NCBI GenBank assembly: GCA_964450495.1
Contig: CAYVFU010000115.1
Location: 1 to 13,481, forward strand
From: CALFUK01 sp964450495
GTDB lineage: Bacteria > Bacteroidota > Bacteroidia > Chitinophagales > Saprospiraceae
Direction: 5' to 3'
DNA: 13,481 nucleotides
Shown here: piece by piece, positions 1-6,727 of the stretch
Layout: each line of letters starts with the position of its first letter
Position numbering within the stretch: position 1 is the stretch's first letter
Notes under the pieces: generated by a model
Told to the model about the DNA's origin: nothing
Database searches by the model: none
Seen by the model: only the letters and a program-made list of their open reading frames with translations
Translations under genes and position numbers: made by a program

Positions 1-2
1 AT

Positions 3-62
3 GCACAAGCACTCAATAAATTGAAAGAATACCTAGAGTTATTTATTAAAAGAGATTCTTGA
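3..62 (+). CDS. C-terminal end of an upstream gene (partial)
   Basis: The frame starting at base 3 is open from the window edge and ends at TGA 60-62, giving 19 residues (AQALNKLKEYLELFIKRDS). The tail is helical and charged and cannot be assigned to a family. Its stop overlaps a possible TTG start of the next gene (TTGA at 59-62) and lies 14 bases before the ATG at 77, so the two genes are probably co-transcribed. The main doubt is that a 19-codon open frame can occur by chance. Confidence 0.45.
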   Translation, partial: AQALNKLKEYLELFIKRDS

Positions 63-76
63 TTAAAATATTTTTA

Positions 77-2383
77 ATGATACTTCCATATATTAAATAC
101 GCTTGGCTCTTCTTAATTGTACTGCTCATAAGTAGTGTATTAGCTTATTCTGGCTTTAATGAAATCTCATCATATGCTGTCCAAATTTTATACAGTACGA
201 GTATTTCTTTATTGTTACATTTTTTAGTTTTTCAATTATGCCAAATGTGTATAAAGAACAAAACTGTAGTTAATGTCCTTATGTTAATGAGTTCATTGAT
301 TATTCTTGGATTGAATGTTGGCTTTTATGTTGGAGTCAAGAATTGGGGTTCACCAGTAAATTTAAATTTAGTCATAGCGGGTCTTAGTGACATTAGCGGC
401 GTTATGACATTAGCTTTTCAAAAAATTGGATTGTCGATTGTGTTTGTAATTGTATTGTTAGTCCTTTACTATAGTTATTATAGGAATTCAAATAGATTAT
501 TTCCAGTTCAAAAAGAAAAGTATAACCTTCTTAAAAGAAATGTATATTTACTCGGTACTTTATTAATGATTCTTGGCTTTGTTTTTAGTTACCCAAAAGT
601 GGGTATGACAGAGAAAGAAGTACTTAAACAGGAAGTATACTCATCTTTTTTTGGCAAATCAGATGATATTCAAAGAATTCATAAGTTGGATTTAGGAATT
701 GAGAATAGAATCAAATCATATCCCGTAATTAATAATTTTGATAAAAAAAATGTCATTCTATTTTCAATAGATTGTCTGAGAGAAGATCATTTGACGTTTA
801 ATGGATATTCTCGGAATACATCACCTTTTCTTGATTCTTTGTATAATGATGGCAAATTGAAGAAGTATAAATTATCAACATCAACCTGTTCGTCCTCTTT
901 TTGTGGAATCATGTCAATGCTTAATTCTAAAAATTTAAGAGGACTATCATATTTCAAATACGGTATTCATGACTATTTAAAAAAACAAGGCTACAGAACA
1001 AATTTTATTTTATCTGGTGTTCATGAAGGGTGGTATAATTTGAGAAAGCATTATGGGTCTAGTATTGATTATTATATTGAGGGGAAAGATAAATCCGAAT
1101 TTAATACTCATGATGATGCATTGATTGTTGATGAGGTCATGAATATACCGGCTTACTCAGATGAACCAAATTTTTTCTTTTTCCATTTTATGGGCCCACA
1201 CATGCTTGGTCACAAAGATGATGAATATGAAATATTTAAACCAATAATCGAAAGAGGTCTCGTTAATAGACTTAGAATTGGAGGTTATAATGACGACAAT
1301 TTAAAAGCATTGTACACAAACAATTATGACAATGGCATATATCAATCGGATCAATACATAAAAGCAATTCTAGATATATTACGCGAAAAAGGATATTTAG
1401 AGAATGCAATTGTTGCGATTGCCGGAGATCATGGAGAATCTTTAGGTGAAAATTCTACTTATCTGGGACATGGCAATGCATTAACTGATGAGTATATCAA
1501 TGTTCCTATTTTATTCCTTAATGATGATATGTCTTCATACAAAGAGGATATTTATGCTAGTCATATTGATATTGCACCCACAATTATTAGTCGACTAGGA
1601 TTACCAGTTCCAGATATTTGGCAAGGCAAGGATTTAACAAAAAGGCAGAAAAGCAGAATGACCTTTCATGAGCAAACACCTCACGGTTTTGAGGAGCCTC
1701 ACATAGGAGTTATATCGATAGAGAATAATCTAATTAATAAGTATCTGGTAGATCAAAATTCTGGTGATGAACTGATTATTATAAACAATCTCAGTAGAAA
1801 TAGTGCAGATACCTTGTACTTCGGCGAAACTTTGCATAATTATTTTAGAGAAAAAGTTGAGGCGTATGCAGGTGTTGAGTATAATGAGTTTAAAAATTCG
1901 GAAGATGTTGTAAGTACAAATCTTCCAGTTGCTGGCTATGTTGAAGAACGTAAAGATGAGAGAACTATAGAGGTGCGTCAACAGTGTAAACTCTATACCA
2001 AAGAATTATTTTCTGAGTTGATTGGTGATAACAATGAATTGTTTAGGACTGTCACTGCTAATGCAAGAAGGAACAAATGCACATGTGACTTTTTTTGGAA
2101 TTCAGAAAATGATGAAGCTCAGCGAGCAACTATTACGGCATCAACAGATATGCGATTAAAGCTTACAACAAAATTACTTGTCAAAAATAAAAATTATAGG
2201 AAATTTAAGAATAAGAAATTTTCCAATATTTATTTCAACAGAGGTGCTAGATCTATTATTTGGACATCAGGCGATACTGGATTAATAGAAATGCGATTAG
2301 AAGAAGGCAAGAGTATATCGTTTCCTACTTTAATGGCTTTTGTTAAGAAAAACTTTAGTAAAGCAGCACTGAAGGATAAGTAA
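77..2383 (+). CDS. Membrane-anchored sulfatase-fold protein (alkaline phosphatase superfamily)
   Basis: Residue numbers count from a TTG at 59; I prefer the in-frame ATG at 77 (residue 7), which starts just before the first membrane segment. About five hydrophobic segments lie at roughly 8-30, 41-65, 70-92, 122-141 and 161-178. A soluble sulfatase-type domain of about 230-590 follows. Visible metal-site motifs are FSIDCLREDHL (D238), HFMGPH (376-381), AGDHGES (456-461) and LGHGNA (469-474). This layout resembles LtaS/EptA-like phosphoglycerol or phosphoethanolamine transferases and membrane sulfatases that modify surface glycans or lipids. The nucleophile region reads STCSSSFCGIM (275-285) and does not contain C/S-x-P-x-R, so a formylglycine sulfatase is doubtful. 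The roughly 180-residue C-terminal tail, including CTCDFFW, is unassigned. The gene looks AT-rich beside the str operon, which fits a cell-surface accessory locus. The superfamily is solid; the substrate is unknown. Confidence 0.8.
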   Translation: MILPYIKYAWLFLIVLLISSVLAYSGFNEISSYAVQILYSTSISLLLHFLVFQLCQMCIKNKTVVNVLMLMSSLIILGLNVGFYVGVKNWGSPVNLNLVIAGLSDISGVMTLAFQKIGLSIVFVIVLLVLYYSYYRNSNRLFPVQKEKYNLLKRNVYLLGTLLMILGFVFSYPKVGMTEKEVLKQEVYSSFFGKSDDIQRIHKLDLGIENRIKSYPVINNFDKKNVILFSIDCLREDHLTFNGYSRNTSPFLDSLYNDGKLKKYKLSTSTCSSSFCGIMSMLNSKNLRGLSYFKYGIHDYLKKQGYRTNFILSGVHEGWYNLRKHYGSSIDYYIEGKDKSEFNTHDDALIVDEVMNIPAYSDEPNFFFFHFMGPHMLGHKDDEYEIFKPIIERGLVNRLRIGGYNDDNLKALYTNNYDNGIYQSDQYIKAILDILREKGYLENAIVAIAGDHGESLGENSTYLGHGNALTDEYINVPILFLNDDMSSYKEDIYASHIDIAPTIISRLGLPVPDIWQGKDLTKRQKSRMTFHEQTPHGFEEPHIGVISIENNLINKYLVDQNSGDELIIINNLSRNSADTLYFGETLHNYFREKVEAYAGVEYNEFKNSEDVVSTNLPVAGYVEERKDERTIEVRQQCKLYTKELFSELIGDNNELFRTVTANARRNKCTCDFFWNSENDEAQRATITASTDMRLKLTTKLLVKNKNYRKFKNKKFSNIYFNRGARSIIWTSGDTGLIEMRLEEGKSISFPTLMAFVKKNFSKAALKDK

Positions 2384-2585
2384 TCTATAAATCACAGCAT
2401 CTCATATTTACTAATTACCATATTTTCCTTTTGAGGTGTTTATCCTTATTCATACTCTAATTTTTTTCAATTCTGTGTCAACGGTTTTAAAGATTCAATC
2501 CTTAAATAAGTACACGACCTTTTATATCGATGCACTCTGTGATTTATTTTGAATAAAATTAGTGATTTAACCAAAGCACATATCT

Positions 2586-3461
2586 ATGTAGCAAGTACTG
2601 CTATTAATATTAATTTCATGTTCTGCTGTTGCCTTGGCACAATATGAGTATGGTTTTGAAGTTCTAAAACAAAATGTAAGAATTAATAGAAAACTAAATT
2701 TGTACTCTCCACGGAGTACAACGATTATTGGCCTTAATGCGGGGATAAATGATGACAGTAGTTTTAATCGAAATACCTTTATAGGCGATGAATCTGAGCG
2801 TGAAAATGTAGACTGTAGCAGTAATGTATTTGTTGGTCAATGTCCGGTTCAAATAATATCAATGGCTTTCGTAATATTTTTATTGGACAAAGAGCAGGTA
2901 CAGATAATTTGACAGGTTTAAATAATGTTTTTTTGGGGAGCCAAGCTGGTTTTAATAATACAAGTGGTAATGAAAATGTTTTAATCGGTAAAGAAGCAGA
3001 GTTTAATAACCTAAATGGATTTAGTAACACCTTGATTCAAGACTCTGCTGCAAGGTCTTTAGAATCTGGAAACTTAAATGTCACATTAGGTTCGCAAGCT
3101 GCCAATTTTTAGCAGAAGGGCAGAAAAACGTATAGATAAGTTATCAAACTGCTTTAAATAAAACTCATTGTACCTGTTTGATAATCAATTGCTTATGAAT
3201 ATTTTACCAACTATTATTGAGTATTATACCATTATTATAGATAATTTTGACACATCCCGTTTTTTGATTTATATAGATTTTATAGAAAATCATCTTACTA
3301 TACACGGTACTTTACATGTAAGGGAATCTGTGCAATTAACACCGATGGCACAACTGTGTACATGTATAACTGTAACTGAAATTGGTTTGATCTACTATGA
3401 TATAAATTCGGATGGTGCTTGTATTTGCACAAGAGGTAGTAGCTGGCAAGCAATAAATTAA
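2586..3461 (+). pseudogene. Decayed surface protein with NxFIGxxAG-type repeats
   Basis: Four reading-frame pieces form one recognisable protein. ATG 2586 is followed at once by TAG (2589-2591), then by a signal-peptide-like stretch (QVLLLILISCSAVALAQ). Repeats with N-x-F-I/V-G-x-x-A-G spacing come next (NTFIGD, NVFVGQ, NIFIGQRAG, NVFLGSQAG). The frame moves near 2836, where five bases replace the expected six between GQ and GSNNINGF. It moves again near 3108, after GSQAAN, where LAEGQKNV then continues in the next frame, with a further TAG at 3133-3135. It moves a third time between about 3169 and 3240. The last frame gives IDNFDTSRFLIY and LHVRESVQLTP ... EIGLIYYD ... SSWQAIN, the usual tail of Bacteroidota tail-fibre/head-repeat surface proteins. 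All three shifts are -1, matching single-base deletions. The family is recognised from motifs, not from a search. A live gene is very unlikely unless several sequencing errors coincide. Confidence 0.8.
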
Positions 3462-3471
3462 TAGGAGAATT

Positions 3472-3921
3472 TTATGAATCAAAATATAGCTTACAATTCC
3501 ACCAGTCTTTGTCGTAAATAGCATTGTATTTATCGTAAAACCCTATTGCCAATTCATTCCAATCTAAGACTTGCCAGATAACCATCTTGCATTGCTGAGC
3601 TTTTGAATCTATGATGAAGGCCTCGAATAATTTTTCACCAATTCCTTTACGTCTATGTTGTTCTTGAATATAAAAATCCTCTAGGTGCATCATTTTTCCT
3701 CGCCAAGTAGAAAAGCGCAAATAATAAATGATCATGCCTACGATTTGACCATCCAATTCTGCAACAGTACAATTGTATAGCCCTTCTTTATATTGCTGTA
3801 AGTAATGGTCTAGATCGGCCTTTAAAGCATCTGGTTCATTTTCATAAACTGCAAGTTCATAGACCAAGTCTCTTACGGCAGAAATATCTTCCATGTTTGC
3901 TTTTCTAATTTTAATATCCAT
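3472..3921 (-). CDS. GNAT acetyltransferase, spermidine/spermine acetyltransferase (SSAT)-like
   Basis: This 149-residue protein spans a complete GNAT fold. The N-terminal IRKANMEDISAVRDLVYELA resembles the start of SSAT/thialysine acetyltransferases. It is followed by the FSTWRGKMMHLEDFYI strand region (70-85), the acetyl-CoA pyrophosphate loop HRRKGIGEKLF (89-99, R/Q-x-x-G-x-G) and WNELAIGFYDKYNA (121-134). Tyr129 sits where the general acid of SSAT enzymes lies. The family transfers acetyl from acetyl-CoA to a small amine, and the substrate cannot be fixed from sequence. The protein is cytoplasmic, with no signal peptide. The gene is uninterrupted although wrecked genes lie on both sides. 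Its 3' end lies only 10 bases from the end of the preceding pseudogene, converging on it. The ATG at 3919-3921 is the first start and gives the full domain. Confidence 0.88.
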   Translation of the reverse strand: MDIKIRKANMEDISAVRDLVYELAVYENEPDALKADLDHYLQQYKEGLYNCTVAELDGQIVGMIIYYLRFSTWRGKMMHLEDFYIQEQHRRKGIGEKLFEAFIIDSKAQQCKMVIWQVLDWNELAIGFYDKYNAIYDKDWWNCKLYFDS

Positions 3922-3950
3922 TTAATATCTTTATTGGAAAATAATTTAAA

Positions 3951-4539
3951 ATGTTAAGGTACTCTTTACGCGCCACTTTACTAATCTGTACGTTGGTACT
4001 TTTCGGGTTTTTACAACCCATACATCTTTATGAAAATTGTAAAGAAGAAGGCTATAAAAATGCCAACTTCCACGAATACTTTTTGTACACAGGAAATGAA
4101 GCGTCATCCTTTACAAAAGAAGTTGAAATAATCACTGAACACCCATTGAGTTATTTTAAACGTTCAAAACTTAAATCAAGGTCCTCAAGTGGATTTGTCA
4201 CTACTATTCATAAAAAGGGAGAAGTAAATCGAATTAAATCAAAAAAACGTATCGATTGTAACATATACCTTACAAGAAAAAAGATTTAGAAAAGTATAGT
4301 ATTTGGTTGATGCAGAATATAAAACTAAAACAGTAAAAGTCTCTTGTGCCTTTATAAACACTAGAGGATTGAATCGTAAAGTAGCAGAACAACTAGCAGC
4401 AATAAACTACTACACCTGGGACTTTGAATAGCGACTTAGGTGATGAATTATGGAATGCCCTTATGAAATTTCAAGCTGATCATTTGCTTGTCATTGGACC
4501 TTTGACTAAAAAACGATGAATACTTTAGGTATAGATGAT
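3951..4539 (+). pseudogene. Decayed secreted protein with peptidoglycan-binding-like C-terminus
   Basis: ATG 3951 opens a 112-codon frame beginning with a signal-peptide-like segment (MLRYSLRATLLICTLVLFGFLQP). The frame moves near 4250, after which TYTLQEKRFRKV is read, a TAG (4297-4299) intervenes, and YLVDAEYKTKTVKV then LNRKVAEQLAAINYYTWDFE follow. Another shift at 4429-4431 leads into DLGDELWNALMKFQADH ... IGPLTKK, and a last shift near 4512 gives TMNTLGID. Joined, the end matches the helical PG_binding_1 pattern (x-AEKLAxxGYYxGxxDGxLGxxLWxALxKFQxDxGLPxGPLTxxTMxxLGI). The AEYKTKTVKV segment resembles the repeated YxTVTxxVLV stretches in Bacteroidota envelope proteins. The original protein was probably exported and bound the wall or outer surface. 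Identification rests on motif recognition across frames. The 5' part could alternatively belong to a different gene fused by deletion. Confidence 0.7.
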
Positions 4540-4564
4540 TTATCCATACTAATACGATCAATTT

Positions 4565-4747
4565 TTGTCTCAATCAAGTCCAGTTGAAGAAGATATCTGG
4601 AAGGAATACGTCTTCGATTTTACCGCGGATAGTGAGATGTCATATTTGATTGTTGAAGCCTTCTATAACATGCCAACTCTTTTTCCTTACAACGGACACA
4701 TATTACTAGATGCTATGTCACAGATTTATGAAATAAAATGCGAGTAG
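4565..4747 (+). pseudogene. C-terminal remnant of a third surface or OmpA-type protein
   Basis: The frame is open for 60 codons (first codon TTG 4565, stop TAG 4745-4747) with no credible start. The sequence DIWKEYVFDFTADSEMSYLIVEAFYNMPTLFPYNGHILLDAMSQIYEI reads like the last beta-sandwich strands of a carbohydrate-binding-like domain found before or in OmpA-family proteins of Bacteroidota (W-x-x-Y-x-F-x-F-T ... LIIEAFY ... LFPYNGxxLLD). That resemblance is from memory and unverified. It starts right after the preceding pseudogene in another frame and ends 13 bases before the convergent SGNH hydrolase gene. It is most likely the end of a gene whose front was deleted. A short functional ORF is possible but less likely. 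Confidence 0.5.
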
Positions 4748-4760
4748 GTTAGTCCGTCTT

Positions 4761-5513
4761 TTATTCACTGATAAGATTAGAAACCTTACTTGACTGGTCG
4801 ACTAAATCCTGTAAAAAGAGTGCCGTTTGTTCCGAAACAAAATTGTAATAAATCGTTTCTTCATATTTGTTTTTCTCTGACAATCGCCTTGGGGCACCTT
4901 CGCTTTTCTGGCCTGTTAACGCTTTGAAAAAACCACAAGCTGTTAAATAGGTGCCAAGTGCATTTGGGTGACTGCCGTCTTCATCGTAGAGATTTAAATC
5001 TGGCCTGTACATGTTGACTTTTTGCCAAAGCTCGCCTATGGGGACGACCTCAGCTCCAATTGATTCGCCAACTTTTCGATAGCCATCTCTTATTTGATCC
5101 AACATCAACGGATTCCATTCTCGCGCCCAAGTTTGATACAATATTGGCTTAGCACCAGACTCTTTTATGAGTTCTGCCAGTTTCGCCCCAAAGATCATCA
5201 TACTGTCAAGACGATTAATCGTACTTAGGCTATGATTTTGTAAAATGACAAAATCAAAATCTCCCGATTTTATAAGTTCCTTTGTTCGCAATCCTTTTTC
5301 ACCCCTCCAATGCTGGCCCCAGTTGACACCGCCAGCTGTACTTTGTCTAACTTCTAAATCAATATCCTTTGATTGAGCCATTAACTCCACATGTTTGGGT
5401 AAATTCCAGAAATAAGTGTAGCTGTTGCCTACAAATAGAACTCGTTGTTGCGATTTTTGTGCAAATAGTGGAATTGATAGTAGAAATAGTATTAATATGA
5501 TTGTAATTCTCAT
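4761..5513 (-). CDS. Secreted SGNH/GDSL-type hydrolase
   Basis: This 250-residue protein has an N-terminal signal peptide (MRITIILILFLLSIPLFAQ, cleavage after about residue 19). The four SGNH blocks are visible: VLFVGNSYTYF with nucleophile Ser31, STAGGVNWG (Gly61/62), VILQNHS with Asn93, and YDEDGSHPN with Asp179 and His182 forming the D-x-x-H pair. Such enzymes are serine esterases, often deacetylases of polysaccharides or lipases, acting in the periplasm or outside the cell. The substrate cannot be told here, and no glycan-utilisation genes stand next to it. Length is normal for the family and all catalytic residues are present. The gene is divergent from rpsL and converges on the pseudogene remnant. 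ATG 5511-5513 gives the full signal peptide. Confidence 0.87.
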   Translation of the reverse strand: MRITIILILFLLSIPLFAQKSQQRVLFVGNSYTYFWNLPKHVELMAQSKDIDLEVRQSTAGGVNWGQHWRGEKGLRTKELIKSGDFDFVILQNHSLSTINRLDSMMIFGAKLAELIKESGAKPILYQTWAREWNPLMLDQIRDGYRKVGESIGAEVVPIGELWQKVNMYRPDLNLYDEDGSHPNALGTYLTACGFFKALTGQKSEGAPRRLSEKNKYEETIYYNFVSEQTALFLQDLVDQSSKVSNLISE

Positions 5514-5777
5514 AATTCTAAGATAGATAAAAGGTGAATACAGTTTGCGGGTAGCCCATACTTGGATTTAGAGTCAAAGCAGTGTAAGGTCAGTTCTTGG
5601 GTAATATTCTGAGATTCTTACGTTAAATTTTATGAAATATTAGAATTTATTCCCCTTTAAAATGTTGTAAAACCAGTCAGATTCAATGAAAATGATGGTT
5701 TTTATACCGATTAGAGCTAGGAAAAACTAGTATTGCACTGATTGAGAAAAGAACACCAAACTATTTCAAAACTACTA
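5514..5777. other. Intergenic stretch without a recognisable gene
   Basis: This gap separates the SGNH hydrolase start from the promoter of the str operon. All frames are short or closed, and I see no RNA gene, terminator or convincing promoter for the minus-strand hydrolase gene. The sequence is AT-rich and unremarkable. Confidence 0.5.
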
Positions 5778-5808
5778 TTGGACAATCGAAAAACAGTTAG
5801 TACCTTTG
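5778..5808 (+). promoter_or_regulatory. Bacteroidota-type promoter of rpsL-rpsG-fusA
   Basis: TTG at 5778-5780 and TACCTTTG at 5801-5808 match the -33 TTG and -7 TAnnTTTG consensus of the Bacteroidota primary sigma factor, with a 20-base spacer. Transcription would begin near 5815, leaving a 5' leader of roughly 35-40 AT-rich bases before the ATG at 5852. The position ahead of a highly expressed operon supports it. Confidence 0.75.
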
Positions 5809-5851
5809 CACCTCTTTTTTAGAGTAGAATTATTATAAAATTTATAACTAT

Positions 5852-6223
5852 ATGCCAACGATAAATCAGCTGGTACGCAAAGGCAGAAAGCAAATTATCC
5901 AGAAAAGCAAATCAAGAGCTTTGGATTCTTGCCCGCAAAAACGTGGCGTTTGCACTCGTGTGTATACGACGACACCAAAAAAACCGAATTCAGCATTGCG
6001 TAAAGTAGCCAAGGTGCGTTTAACCAATGGTGTTGAAGTCATTGCATACATACCAGGTGAAGGTCACAATCTCCAAGAGCACTCAATCGTGTTGATCAGA
6101 GGAGGTAGAGTGAAAGATTTACCTGGCGTACGTTACACAATAGTAAGAGGTGCACTGGATACAGCTGGTGTAAATGATAGATTACAATCAAGATCAAAAT
6201 ACGGCACGAAAAGGCCTAAATAA
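5852..6223 (+). CDS. rpsL: 30S ribosomal protein S12
   Basis: This 123-residue protein is nearly collinear with E. coli S12. MPTINQLVRKGR, CPQKRGVCTRVYTTTPKKPNSALRK, GGEGHNLQEHS (here IPGEGHNLQEHS), RGGRVKDLPGVRY and RSKYGTKRPK are all present. It lies at the decoding centre of the 30S subunit and affects accuracy. Lys43 and Lys88, the positions where streptomycin-resistance changes usually occur, are both lysine, so the target looks sensitive-type. It is the first gene of the str operon, 6 bases before rpsG, with a promoter about 45 bases upstream. The leader has no clear Shine-Dalgarno, only A/T-rich sequence, as is normal in this phylum. Confidence 0.99.
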   Translation: MPTINQLVRKGRKQIIQKSKSRALDSCPQKRGVCTRVYTTTPKKPNSALRKVAKVRLTNGVEVIAYIPGEGHNLQEHSIVLIRGGRVKDLPGVRYTIVRGALDTAGVNDRLQSRSKYGTKRPK

Positions 6224-6229
6224 TATAGT

Positions 6230-6697
6230 ATGAGGAAAAGAAAGCCTAAAAAGAGGATAATCCAGCCTGATCCAAGATTTGGTGATACACTCGTTAGCCA
6301 ATTCGTCAATAACATGATGTTAGCTGGGAAGAAAAACATTTCTTACAAGATTTTCTATGATGCAATGGATATTGTAAAAGAGAAAACTGGAGAAAATCCT
6401 CATGAAGTTTGGAAAGCAGCAATTGATGCTGTAATGCCACAAGTTGAAGTTAGAAGTAAACGTGTAGGTGGTGCCACATTCCAAATACCAGTAGAATTAA
6501 GAGGAGAAAGAAAAATGTCTGTCGCCATGAAATGGCTTATCAAATACGCTAGACTAAGAAGCGGAAAGGGTATGGCAGATAAATTATCAGCAGAGGTAAT
6601 TGCAGCAAGTAAAGGTGAAGGCGCTGCTGTTAAGAAAAAAGAAGATACGCACAGAATGGCGGAATCTAACAGAGCGTTCGCACACTTTAGAGCATAA
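6230..6697 (+). CDS. rpsG: 30S ribosomal protein S7
   Basis: This 155-residue protein has the typical S7 length. MRKRKPKKRIIQPDPRFGD, LVSQFVNNMMLAGKK, VEVRSKRVGGATFQIPVELR, KWLIKYAR and the C-terminal THRMAESNRAFAHFR are all recognisable. S7 binds the 3' major domain of 16S rRNA and nucleates head assembly of the 30S subunit. In many bacteria it is also the translational repressor of the str operon; no repressor site could be identified in the 6-base rpsL-rpsG gap. It is followed by fusA after 30 bases. Confidence 0.99.
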   Translation: MRKRKPKKRIIQPDPRFGDTLVSQFVNNMMLAGKKNISYKIFYDAMDIVKEKTGENPHEVWKAAIDAVMPQVEVRSKRVGGATFQIPVELRGERKMSVAMKWLIKYARLRSGKGMADKLSAEVIAASKGEGAAVKKKEDTHRMAESNRAFAHFRA

Positions 6698-6727
6698 TCA
6701 TATCACTTAGAATTTAGATTTAAACAA

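Noticed and set aside
1730..1981. 83-codon minus-strand ORF inside the sulfatase-fold gene
   Set aside because: Shadow frame on the opposite strand of a clear coding region, with no domain or start signal.
2530..2565. TTATTTTGAATAAAA considered as a promoter of the head-repeat pseudogene
   Set aside because: It does not match TAnnTTTG and lacks a TTG element at the right distance.
3475..3522. AGGAG followed by ATG and 15 codons after the first pseudogene
   Set aside because: Too short, antisense to the end of the acetyltransferase gene, and Shine-Dalgarno sites are not the rule in this phylum.
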